From the NCBI RefSeq assembly GCF_000418325.1, contig NC_021658.1, forward strand, positions 248,001 through 312,000: DNA of 64,000 bases, written 5' to 3'. Both the position numbers and the translations under genes were made by a program. Shown one piece after another: positions 55,449 to 63,544 of the stretch. The DNA is from Sorangium cellulosum So0157-2. Its GTDB lineage: Bacteria > Myxococcota_A > Polyangia > Polyangiales > Polyangiaceae. Below the pieces are notes generated by a model. The model was not told where the DNA came from and searched no databases. It saw only the letters and a program-made list of their open reading frames with translations. Within the stretch, counting starts at the first letter, position 1. Each line of letters begins with the position of its first letter.

Positions 55449-55984
55449 TGGCTGTCTGCTGAGTGGTCCGTGCTCCTCCATCATGGAGTCGGTGCGGACC
55501 AGGGAGACGGAGCCGGTGTGGATGCAGCAGCTCCGTCGTCAGTCGGCGCTCGCCGTCATACATTCCGTGCCATCACTAAAAATTCTCACAAAATCTTCGA
55601 CCCAAGGCCGTACCGCTTCGGTCGTCATGCATTCCGGCTCCTTGCCCCCAATTACCAGTGCACTTTGCACCACGCCAGCACCGCCGCTGACGTAAGGCCG
55701 GGCCAACGGAGCGGAGCATTGGCGCGAGGCCGGCCACAAAATAGGTGACGAGGGGATGCGTGTTGTGGCGACCCGTCTTCCCCTCGTCGTGCTCCGAGCA
55801 CCATGCAGGAGCGGAGCTCATGCAGGATCGTTCAAGCCGACGTGGATATCAAGCGCTGGATGACGGTGCTGCCAACGGTTGAGCACCTGCGACCGGCGCG
55901 CTGTCCCTGCTGCGACGCGGCCGGCCGTCCCGTGAACAGGCGGTTTCCTCGCAGTCGCCCCGCGGAATCGTATACGCTGCATGC
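55449..55984. other. Intergenic or decayed stretch
   Basis: 536 bp. Several overlapping short frames exist but none shows a recognisable domain. It may hold the out-of-frame rest of the preceding gene. No attC-like palindrome was found. Confidence 0.35.
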
Positions 55985-56602
55985 ATGAGTCAGGTCGTGA
56001 TGCAGGCAGCGGAGTTCTCGACGGTCGCTGCGGCGGAGCAGGCCGCGGCGGAGCTGCGGCGGCTCGTCGCCGACTATGCCATCTACGAGAAGACCGCCGA
56101 CGCGCCGTGGAGCGAGGGCGCCGTGCCCGCGCCGCTGGTCGAGCTCGGGCGGCGGCACGGCGTGCCGTGGCCAGGCGACGCAACGTCGCGGTTCCTGCTC
56201 AAGGGCCTGTTCAACGACGAGGCGAACGTGCTCAGCGTCGATCGCCTGGTGTTCTTCTGGGGCGGCGGCTTCGATCTCGGCGGCGCGTGGCTGCGTGAGG
56301 TGCTGCTGCGCGGGCTCGGCGCGGTGCATTCCACCGACGCGCCGCGGCTGGTGGTGCGCGTGGACGATCCCGAGGCTCGCGCGGCGGCGTCGGCCGAGTT
56401 CCTCGTCGAGGAGGACTACGAGGAGCCGTTCACGACGACGGACGACGCCTTGCTCGATCGTGCGCCGTTCACCATCACGTTCGAGCGCGACGGCGACCGC
56501 GTTCACCTGACGTTCGATGACTCGGGCGGGCAGGACTGGGCGTTCGTCGCGATGCTGCCCCAGCTCTCGGGCGACGATCCCACGCTGCGCCCCTCGTCTT
56601 GA
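55985..56602 (+). CDS. Hypothetical protein
   Basis: 205 residues from the ATG at 55985. Contents: an N-terminal helix (EFSTVAAAEQAAAELRRLVA), a conserved-looking centre (DRLVFFWGGGFDLGGAWLRE) and an acidic C-terminal half ending DDPTLRPSS. Mixed alpha/beta, no signal peptide, no membrane segment. I do not recognise the family. Base composition and codon pattern look like a normal gene of this genome. It stands alone, with the DUF1552 gene 490 bp downstream. Confidence 0.75.
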   Translation: MSQVVMQAAEFSTVAAAEQAAAELRRLVADYAIYEKTADAPWSEGAVPAPLVELGRRHGVPWPGDATSRFLLKGLFNDEANVLSVDRLVFFWGGGFDLGGAWLREVLLRGLGAVHSTDAPRLVVRVDDPEARAAASAEFLVEEDYEEPFTTTDDALLDRAPFTITFERDGDRVHLTFDDSGGQDWAFVAMLPQLSGDDPTLRPSS

Positions 56603-57094
56603 ACCGCGAGCCGTCTGCTGGGGATGATGCCCCGGTGCTCTTCCTGGACGCCGGAGCTCAGGCACCGCGGCGGGCGGGCCTGCGCGGCGGCGTGATGGGG
56701 GCGAGGGGTGTCCGCCGGGGAAGAGCACGGCGGCGGCCGAACGCGCGGGCCGCGACCGAGATGCTGTGGCATGCCACGTCGCGGTGAGCAGCAGGTTCAC
56801 GCTGCGACGGGAAAACTTCGCTCCGGCAATATCTGCTCTCGTGGTGAGCCGGTCCGATGGCAATCTGCTACTGCCATTGGTGAAACCGTTGATTCGCCAG
56901 AACGATGCTGGAGTTCTCTGCGCTGCCGGAAGCTCCGTTCGTGGCCTTCGCGATGGCCTCGAACTCCTCATGAAGAATGCCTGTGGTTCGATGAGGTAGC
57001 CTCCGTGCGCCCGGAGCGGACGAGGCGTGACAGCAAAGCAGGCGCGTCCTCTCGGGGGCCTCGCTCGGCCATCCCGACGACAGGAGAGAGGGGT
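56603..57094. other. Intergenic stretch, no supported gene
   Basis: 492 bp. A lower-GC centre at 56800-56960 gives several short frames, none convincing. A good ribosome-binding site (AGGAGAGAGGGG) ends the region before the DUF1552 gene. Confidence 0.4.
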
Positions 57095-58471
57095 ATGTCG
57101 AAATTCCGCTTGAGCCGACGTGCCATGCTGCGAGGAGCCGGCGCCATCGCCGTCGCGCTCCCGTGGCTGGAGATCATGGGAACCGAGCGCCTGGCGCGCG
57201 CGCAACCCGCCCCCGCGAGGCGCTTCCTCGCCGTCTACACGCCCGGCGGGACCTTGATGGACCGCTGGCGTCCGACCGGCACCGAGACGAGCTTCACCCT
57301 GGGCCCCATCCTGGCGCCGCTCGCGCCGGTGCAGGACCGGCTGCTCGTCGTCGATGGCCTCGACATGAAGAGCGCGCGCGGTGAGCAGCACCAGGCCGGG
57401 ATCATCGCCTGGCTCACGGGCACGTCGCAGGAGGGCGCGAGCAACGGCGGCTACGGGAGGGGGCCGTCCATCGATCAGGTGATCGCCTCCCGGATCTCCG
57501 CCGGTCGGAAGGCGAAGGCGAGCCTCCAGCTCGCGGTGCGCTGGGCGACGGGCAAGTCCCACGGCCTGATGTCGCCCATGAACGTCGTCAATTTCGAGGA
57601 CACCGCGCCGCACAGCCCCATCCCGCCGCGCCTGGATCCGGTGGAGATCTTCGCCGAGCTCTTCGGCACGCTGAACCCCGGCGCCAGCGACGACGCCGCC
57701 CTCCGCCTCGCGCGGAAGCGATCGATCCTCGACTTCCTCGATGGGCGCTACGCCGCCCTCTCCGCGCGGCTCGGCGCGGCCGACCGGCAGAAGATCGACC
57801 AGCACCTGACGAAGATCCGCGAGCTCGAGCAGAGCCTCGGCAGCACGCCGGCTGCGACGAGCGCCTGCCGGGTCCCGACGAGGGTCGACACGTCCGACTA
57901 CAACCCGAGCGCGGGGCTCAACTCGGACGATCCCGGCTCGATCAAGGACACCTCGACCGACGCGGCGATCCCCAAGGTCGGCAAGCTGTTGACGGACATG
58001 ATGGTGATGGCGCTCGCCTGCGACATCACCGCGGTCGGCACCCTGCAGTGGAGCGACACCGAGGCGAAGTACACGTTGCCGTGGCTGAACCTGGCCGAGC
58101 ACCACCATTTCTACCAGGAAATGGGCGGCTTCAGGCCGACCGAGTGCGAGCTCATCTACACCTGGTACTCGGAGCAGCACCTCTATCTCTTGCAGGAGAT
58201 GGAGAAGGTCGACATGGGCGGGCGCTCGCTGCTCGACGAGAGCGTCGTCTTCTTCGGCTCCGAGATCTCGCATCCGCCGACCCACGCGAAGACGAACATG
58301 CCGTTCCTGCTGGCCGGCGGCGGCGGGGGCCTGCGCACCGGGCGCTGGGTCCGGTACCCGAACCTCCCGCACAACAACCTGCTCGTCTCGATCCTGAACC
58401 TGTTCGGCGACACCCGGACCAGGTTCGGCGCGCCGGCGTACTGCACCGGGCCGCTCACGAACCTCATGTAG
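57095..58471 (+). CDS. DUF1552 protein with Tat signal
   Basis: 458 residues. The start has a twin-arginine signal, LSRRAMLRGAGAIAVALPWL, so the folded protein is exported. The DUF1552 body has FLAVYTPGGTLMDRWRPTGT, VDGLDMKSARGEQHQAG, and the C-terminal SEISHPPTHAKTNMPFLLAG. DUF1552 genes usually sit next to DUF1592/1588/1587 cytochrome-type genes in myxobacteria and planctomycetes, where they may process polymers. No such partner is here, so this copy is solitary. Enzymatic role unknown. Confidence 0.88.
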   Translation: MSKFRLSRRAMLRGAGAIAVALPWLEIMGTERLARAQPAPARRFLAVYTPGGTLMDRWRPTGTETSFTLGPILAPLAPVQDRLLVVDGLDMKSARGEQHQAGIIAWLTGTSQEGASNGGYGRGPSIDQVIASRISAGRKAKASLQLAVRWATGKSHGLMSPMNVVNFEDTAPHSPIPPRLDPVEIFAELFGTLNPGASDDAALRLARKRSILDFLDGRYAALSARLGAADRQKIDQHLTKIRELEQSLGSTPAATSACRVPTRVDTSDYNPSAGLNSDDPGSIKDTSTDAAIPKVGKLLTDMMVMALACDITAVGTLQWSDTEAKYTLPWLNLAEHHHFYQEMGGFRPTECELIYTWYSEQHLYLLQEMEKVDMGGRSLLDESVVFFGSEISHPPTHAKTNMPFLLAGGGGGLRTGRWVRYPNLPHNNLLVSILNLFGDTRTRFGAPAYCTGPLTNLM

Positions 58472-58894
58472 GCATTTCCCGCGATGCCTGGCTGAAGGCG
58501 AGCTTCGCCGCCGGCGCGAGCGGCGGGCGCGAGCCATCCTCGACCGTCGAGATCGACGATCGGGTGGATCTCTACGTGCTCGTCGTCGCTACGCGCCCGC
58601 GGGTCGCCTTCACGCCCCAGCCTGCGGGCCGCCGCCTCGCGACTGTGGCGCGGACTCACCCGACTTCACCGGCGATGTGGAGCGCCGTATCCAGCGGTGC
58701 CCCGCGTCTCGTGGCGCTCGTTGACCGACTGTGGTCGATGGCGCGCGTGGTGAGGCATGCGCGTCCGCCTACCTGGACGACTGGAGAACATCACGCGCCC
58801 GCCGCGATCGCATCCTGGAGGCCCTGGCGGGTGCGCTCCACATGCTGCCGTTTGGATCTGGAGCACGGCCCTGGAGATTTCAATACGGCACCGA
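58472..58894. other. Intergenic stretch, no supported gene
   Basis: 423 bp between the DUF1552 gene and a DUF433 remnant. No recognisable domain on either strand. Confidence 0.4.
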
Positions 58895-59035
58895 ATGGGC
58901 TCTCGAAATCCTCTCGTCTGCGGGGGCGCGCCGGTCATCAACGGGACGCGGGGCACGCTCCGCACGCTGCTCGCCAGCCTGTCGGACGGCGACCTGATCG
59001 AGGACATCCTCACCGCGGGCGAGGGCGGCGCCTGA
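58895..59035 (+). pseudogene. DUF433 antitoxin remnant
   Basis: 46 codons: NPLVCGGAPVINGTRGTLRT then LLASLSDGDLIEDILTAGEG. The CGG-P-x-I-x-G-T-R motif and the following helix define DUF433, an antitoxin-like winged-helix family. Only the central two thirds are present and the usual P after GTR is changed. A working partner toxin is absent. Confidence 0.6.
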
Positions 59036-59171
59036 ACGCAATCTCATGATGCCGCTGTCCTCGCGACGATGCAGACCGCCTGCTCGCTCGTCGGTCGGGG
59101 TGGCCGAATGAGCGTTGCCTGGTCTGCCGCGGGCCTGTACGATCCACGAGCTTCATCCCCGAGGCCCGTGC

Positions 59172-59642
59172 ATGAAACCGAGCGTCGATGTGGAGACCAG
59201 CATCGTCAGCTACCTGACTGCCAGGCCGAGCCGCGATCTGGTGCGAGCGGCGCATCAAGAGGTGACCGGCGAGTGGTGGGCAGGGCGAGACGCCTACGAC
59301 TTGTACATCTCGCAGCTCGTGGTCGACGAAGCTTCGGCGGGCGACCCCGGCGCGGCAGCGCTGCGGCTCCAGGCGCTCGGCGACCTGCCGCTGCTGGAGC
59401 TCACGCCGGAGGCTGTCGGTCTCGCCCGGCAGCTCCTTCACGCCGCCGCCCTCCCGTCCAAGGCAGCCGGCGATGCAGTTCATATCGCGCTCTCCGCGGC
59501 GCACGGCATGCGCTACCTGCTCACCTGGAACTGCGCGCACATCGCCAACGCCACGATGCGCCCCAAGATCGAGGAGATCTGCCGAGCCGGTGGCTTCGAG
59601 CCTCCGGTTATCTGCACGCCTCTGGAGCTCGTGGAGGAGTAA
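59172..59642 (+). CDS. PIN-domain toxin (VapC-like)
   Basis: 156 residues from the ATG at 59172: SVDVETSIVSYLTARPSRDL, then QLVVDEASAGDP, AGDAVHIALSAAHGMRYLLT and WNCAHIANATMRPKI. The Asp/Glu series of the PIN metal site is in place (with Asn in TWN). This subfamily is usually annotated as a type II VapC-like RNase. The small gene starting 4 bp after its stop is its likely partner, which gives toxin-first order, the reverse of most vapBC operons. Confidence 0.82.
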   Translation: MKPSVDVETSIVSYLTARPSRDLVRAAHQEVTGEWWAGRDAYDLYISQLVVDEASAGDPGAAALRLQALGDLPLLELTPEAVGLARQLLHAAALPSKAAGDAVHIALSAAHGMRYLLTWNCAHIANATMRPKIEEICRAGGFEPPVICTPLELVEE

Positions 59643-59646
59643 CATC

Positions 59647-59826
59647 ATGCGCTATTCCGATTCCATCATCGACGAGGTCCGTGCTACCCGCGACGCCATC
59701 GCCAAGGAGCACGACTATGATGTTGATAAGCTCGCCGAGGCGCTCAAGGCGCGTGAGGCCATTAGCGGGCGGAAAGTCGTACGGCTGCCACCGCGCGAGG
59801 TAACGGTCGTTCGCAAAGCCTCGTGA
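59647..59826 (+). CDS. Small partner of PIN toxin (putative antitoxin)
   Basis: 59 residues: MRYSDSIIDEVRATRDAIAK, then EHDYDVDKLAEALKAREAIS and GRKVVRLPPREV. The helical, charged start and short length fit a toxin-neutralising protein. It begins 4 bp after the PIN gene stop and is surely cotranscribed. Its 3' end meets a remnant of the Gly-rich gene. Confidence 0.7.
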   Translation: MRYSDSIIDEVRATRDAIAKEHDYDVDKLAEALKAREAISGRKVVRLPPREVTVVRKAS

Positions 59827-59839
59827 CGAGGCGGTGCCC

Positions 59840-60103
59840 GGCGCCCCCCTTGGACGCCGCGCCGCACACGCCGAGCCCGCCCCTGCGGCCGCCGCCTCCG
59901 CCGCCGCCCTGGCCCGGCGTGCCCCGGCCCAGTCCGCTTCCCAGCCGGCCTCGCTGATGCGCCCGATGCCCTGGCCGGGGGCGCCGACGGGGCCTCGCGC
60001 GCCGTAGCTCCCGTAGCTCCCGTCCGTGCAGCCCACGTCGGCCACGTCCCCGCGTCCTCGCCGTCCGTAGTTGCCAGGGGTCGGCGTCGGGGTCGGCGTC
60101 GGC
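59840..60103 (-). pseudogene. Gly-rich protein gene, remnant 1
   Basis: The minus strand reads PTPTPGNYGRRGRGDVADVG, CTDGSYGSYGARG and GIGRISEAGWEADWAG, then degenerates. It is a near copy of the left part of the gene at 61160-61880, truncated by the PIN pair and fused on the other side to a glycosyltransferase remnant. Confidence 0.65.
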
Positions 60104-60430
60104 GGCGTCGTCGACCCGACCGAGCTCGGCCCACCCCTGAAACAGCGCGACACGGCGCCTCGCAGCCCGCACGGCCTCGACGACCCTGCGGCCGGTCTGC
60201 GGGTCCACAGGCATGGTACCGAAGCCGACGTAGGCGGGCGGCTCGCCGGCGGCGAGGAGCGCTTCCAGCTCGGGTACGAGCGCCGTCTGGTCGGGGAGGA
60301 GCCAGGCTCCGCTCTGCGTGGCCTGCAGGCCGGGCGTCGCCGGCAGCGGCCCAAGGGCCGGGGCCGCCGCGAGCCACGGATCCTCGCCCAGGACCCGCGG
60401 CCCGGGCCCCGCATCGAGGCGGGTCCCGCT
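60104..60430 (-). pseudogene. UGT/MGT-type glycosyltransferase remnant
   Basis: About 105 codons: RVLGEDPWLAAAPALGPLPA, TQSGAWLLPDQTALVPELEA, LLAAGEPPAYVGFGTMPVD, then VALFQGWAELG. The order matches the inter-domain and first C-domain strand of GT1-family glycosyltransferases (VGFG(S/T)M is diagnostic). Both the acceptor domain and the nucleotide-sugar site are missing. It runs directly into the Thr-Pro repeat of the Gly-rich remnant. Confidence 0.65.
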
Positions 60431-60467
60431 CGTGACCCGGCCGAGCCTGCGGTAAGCTCCCTGCACC

Positions 60468-60719
60468 ATGAGCGACGTCGAGGATGTCCTGGTCGCAGCG
60501 CTGCGTCTGTCGGCGGAGGACCGAGCGGCCGTGGCGGCCGCGCTGATCCAGAGCCTCGACGAGCCCGAGCAGACGACCGAGGAGGTCGAGGCTGCGTGGG
60601 CCGAGGAGCTCCAGCAACGTCTCGCCGACGTCGACGCCGGGGTCGTCACGCCGGTCCCCTGGCCGGAGGCCCGGCGCCGCATCCTGGCGGCTGCAAGCGG
60701 CCGTCGTGAAGCTCGTTGA
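60468..60719 (+). CDS. Addiction-module antitoxin
   Basis: 83 residues: DVLVAALRLSAEDRAAVAAA, LIQSLDEPEQTTEEVEAAWA, then EELQQRLADVDAG and EARRRILAAA. It is a PF09720-type antitoxin, only distantly like the ones at 38.4, 38.9 and 49.3 kb. The toxin start lies 14 bp inside its end. Confidence 0.85.
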   Translation: MSDVEDVLVAALRLSAEDRAAVAAALIQSLDEPEQTTEEVEAAWAEELQQRLADVDAGVVTPVPWPEARRRILAAASGRREAR

Positions 60720-60996
60720 GGTTCTGCCAGCCGCGCTCGCGGAAGCCGAGGAGGCTGCGGCGTGGTACGCGGAACGGGATCCACGCGTGGCGGCACGGTT
60801 CGCCGAAGGGATCGAGACCGCATTGACCCGAATTGCGGAGGCGCCGGACCGCTGGCCCTCTTACCGTTACGGGACGCGTCGGGTGCGTTTGACACGATTT
60901 CCCCATCTCGTCGTGTACCGAGACGAGCCAACGCGCATTCTTGTCGTGGCCATCGCACACGCAAAGCAGAGGCCGGGCTACGGGAGAAAGAGGTGA
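60706..60996 (+). CDS. ParE/RelE-family toxin
   Basis: 96 residues from a GTG at 60706: LPAALAEAEEAAAWYAERDP, then RIAEAPDRWPSYRYGTRRVR, FPHLVVYRDEPTRILVVAIA and KQRPGYGRKR. All strands and the basic tail of the ParE fold are present. Paired with the overlapping antitoxin. The pair lies between fragments of the Gly-rich and glycosyltransferase genes. Confidence 0.85.
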   Translation: MKLVEVLPAALAEAEEAAAWYAERDPRVAARFAEGIETALTRIAEAPDRWPSYRYGTRRVRLTRFPHLVVYRDEPTRILVVAIAHAKQRPGYGRKR

Positions 60997-61159
60997 TGTG
61001 AGCGCCGCATGCGGTCCCACCGAGCTCTGATGGTTGGACGTCCAGTGACGAGCCAACCCCGGCTGTGTACCCGCGGTTGTAGCGGCGGGCCGCTGCCCCC
61101 GGGCCTGTGGACGCGCCGGCTTCCACCGACGCGGTTCGCTGGGTGAGCTCCGACTCCAG

Positions 61160-61880
61160 CTATTCAGCAAACCGGCGCATCTCCACGGCGACCCCGTCCT
61201 CCCCCGAGATCCTCTCTCCCTGCTTGTCCCAGCTGATGCCGCCCTTGCCCGGCGGCCCCAGCGTGAAGGTGACTCCCTCGACCGTGAGCCGCTCCTCGTC
61301 GAGGTACGCGATGCCGATCGAATCGCCCCCGCGCCCCGGGCCGCCGTAGCCGCCCTCGCCGCCGTCGCCCCCCCGGGCCCCCGTTGCAGGAGTAGGCCGA
61401 CCTGTCCTCCAGCACGCCGCCCGGTGCACCCCGGCCGCCTCGTCCGCCTCGCTGGGCCTCGCCGCCGTCGCCGCCCGGGCCGCCGTCGGACGTCTCGATC
61501 TCGCTGTCGCGCACGGTCATCCTGGCGTGCAGCGCGACGATGCCGATGCTCGGGGAGCCGTTCTCGCCCCCCTTGCCGCCTCGGCCACCGCAGCCGCCGG
61601 CCCCGCCCGAACCTCCCCCCGCGCCCCCCTTGGACGCGGCGCCGCACACGCCGAGCCCGCCCCTGCGGCCGCCGCCGCCGCCGCCGCCCTGGCCCGGCGT
61701 GCCCCGGCCGCCGTCGCCGGCCCAGTCCGCTTCCCAGCCGGCCTCGCTGATGCGCCCGATGCCCCGGCCGGGGGCGCCGACGGTGCCTCGCGCGCCGTAG
61801 ATGCCGTAGTTGCCGTCCGTGCAGCCCACGTCGGCCACGTCCCCGCGTCCTCGCCGTCCGTAGTTGCTGGGGTTCGGCGT
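61160..61880 (-). pseudogene. Gly-rich protein gene, copy 2 (frameshifted)
   Basis: The minus strand encodes a PTPTP linker, GDVADVGCTDGNYGIYGARG, a long Gly-rich stretch with PSIGIVALHARMTVRDSEIE, and, after a shift near 61375, GGDSIGIAYLDEERLTVEGV then FTLGPPGKGGISWD to the stop. Against the copy at 63545, a 10-nt insertion (CCGGGCCCCC) explains the frame change. The product would be a collagen-like surface or lipoprotein tail. The upstream part (export signal) is not seen, so the gene is incomplete at that end too. Confidence 0.65.
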
Positions 61881-62212
61881 CGGGGTCGGCGACTGCTGGC
61901 GGTCGCCAGGCCTGCCCCTGACGACCTGCCCAGCAGATGCCGCCTTCGCGCTGCAGCCTGCAGGCGGGTCTAGACGCCGAAGGCTCCCACCTGTACGTCG
62001 CGTTCGGGAGGGGCGTATGGATCAGTAGATCCTGGGGCGACGCTGAAACGATCGCGCTTGCTGCCGCGCTGCCGGTGCCGTCCGGCTGCTTCGCGCGCGC
62101 GGGCCATGAGGGGCCTGGGACGCCGAGGTGACCAGCGACATCGGCGAGGAGATGACGGCTGGCCGTGATGCTTCGGGTGACGCTTGCGTTCCGTTCTGAA
62201 CTGGAGGAGGTC
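61881..62212. other. Intergenic stretch, no supported gene
   Basis: 332 bp between the Gly-rich pseudogene and a lipoprotein gene. The ribosome-binding site GGAGGAGG at its right end is the only clear signal. Confidence 0.4.
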
Positions 62213-62968
62213 GTGTCGAAGAAGCTCTTGTCGCACATCGCAGCGCTCTCATTCGTTGGCGCTCTCGGCGTTCTGGTGGTCCCCGCATGCACGATCCGCT
62301 TCGGACCAGGGAGCGGTGATGGGATCGACGATACACAGGCCGATCCTGGTGGCGGTGAGGAGGTCGCCGGCGACCAGGATGACAACGGTGGAGACTCCGA
62401 AGTCCCGGCCGTGGGGGATGAAGAGGCGGTAGCCGCGCTGGAGGAGGCGCTGGCGATCGCCGATCCCTACGAGCTCGCCCTTACGGAGCTCAAGACGGAG
62501 TATGCCAGCTACGCCCTCGCCGCGATGATCGAGTCTCAGGGCCAGGATCCAGCCACTCTGGACCCGGTGTTGGTACAGCAAACCATCGATGCTTACGCGC
62601 CTGTTGTTTGGGAGCAAGCGCGACAGTGGATCGAAGATCTCGATCCGGCTGTGATTGAGCTTGCCAAGATCAGTATCAGAGAGGAGTGTGTCGACAAATG
62701 GGATTTTGGTTGCAGGCGCAAGCAATACTGTGACTTTAACGATGGCAAGACGTATGCGACATGCCTGGTCACGGGATGCGACAAGGGGAGATGCTCTGTG
62801 TGTCCCGACTTTGTCGACCTGTCAAAATATATTAATAAGGGGTGGTGCAGCTATGCCTGTGTTCGCGACAAACAAATTGTAGGAATCAAGATGATCTGGT
62901 ATGTTCAGATCTTTGGCAAGTTCGAGACCTGTATGCGGCTCGAGAATCCAGTGCCCCTCGAGGAATGA
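62213..62968 (+). CDS. Cysteine-rich lipoprotein
   Basis: 251 residues from a GTG at 62213, chosen because GGAGGAGG lies just upstream. A signal peptide (KKLLSHIAALSFVGALGVLV) ends at lipobox VPAC. A 45-residue acidic Gly/Asp spacer follows, then a helical part (EEALAIADPYELALTELKTE). The last 90 residues hold ten cysteines (for example CRRKQYCDF, CLVTGCDKGRCSVC), which suggests a disulfide-bonded extracellular domain. The 3' half has clearly lower GC than its surroundings, which may mean transfer. Family unknown. Confidence 0.75.
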   Translation: MSKKLLSHIAALSFVGALGVLVVPACTIRFGPGSGDGIDDTQADPGGGEEVAGDQDDNGGDSEVPAVGDEEAVAALEEALAIADPYELALTELKTEYASYALAAMIESQGQDPATLDPVLVQQTIDAYAPVVWEQARQWIEDLDPAVIELAKISIREECVDKWDFGCRRKQYCDFNDGKTYATCLVTGCDKGRCSVCPDFVDLSKYINKGWCSYACVRDKQIVGIKMIWYVQIFGKFETCMRLENPVPLEE

Positions 62969-62974
62969 GAGCTC

Positions 62975-63511
62975 ATGGCACGCGATGATGACGCCATTGA
63001 CAACGACATGATCCTCCGCATGGCGTTCGAGCAGGCGGCGAGGCGCAGGCCCGATGGGAGCTCTGTGCTCTCCGACTTCGAGGATTCCGTGGCGGCCATG
63101 ATGTGGGTGCACGCCCTCGCCGTTCCGCGGCTCTTCCTGGGGATGAGCCGCATGCCTTCGCGCGAGCACCTGCTCCGCATGGTGGACTGGTACCTCGCGT
63201 ACGTGCGTCGCGGTGATCGGCATGTGCCGCCAGAGCTCAGCCCGGTGCCCTACGAAGAGCGCGAGCCTCTGGCGATGCGGCTCCGTGTGCTCGTCGAAGC
63301 GTGGTCGCCTCCCGGGCTGCCCCCGGAGATCACGGAGGTCGCGCGCGCCATCCTCCACGCGGAAGGGAAAATGGCGCCGCCAGGCGGGTGGGACAACACA
63401 CCGGAGCCGGAGGTGCCAGCGGAGGAGCTCCTCTACTGGCCGGAAGGCGTGCCTGCGCTGCTGAAATCCAAGAGGCAAGGCACCGGAGACCGCGAGCGCG
63501 GGGATTCCTGA
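62975..63511 (+). CDS. Hypothetical protein downstream of the Cys-rich lipoprotein
   Basis: 178 residues, starting 6 bp after the lipoprotein stop with GAGAGCTC upstream, so it is cotranscribed. Mostly helical: DFEDSVAAMMWVHALAVPRL, then HLLRMVDWYLAYVRRGDRHV and LAMRLRVLVEAWSPPGLPPE. No signal peptide or membrane span. The family is not recognised. Being in an operon with an exported Cys-rich protein, it might be a cytosolic partner or immunity-type protein; that is speculation. Confidence 0.7.
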   Translation: MARDDDAIDNDMILRMAFEQAARRRPDGSSVLSDFEDSVAAMMWVHALAVPRLFLGMSRMPSREHLLRMVDWYLAYVRRGDRHVPPELSPVPYEEREPLAMRLRVLVEAWSPPGLPPEITEVARAILHAEGKMAPPGGWDNTPEPEVPAEELLYWPEGVPALLKSKRQGTGDRERGDS

Positions 63512-63544
63512 CCCGCTGGGCAAGAATCCTTTGGCGATCCCGGC

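Noticed and set aside
55832..58537. 901-codon minus-strand frame
   Set aside because: Antisense to the DUF1552 gene and to the hypothetical gene at 55985; no motif.
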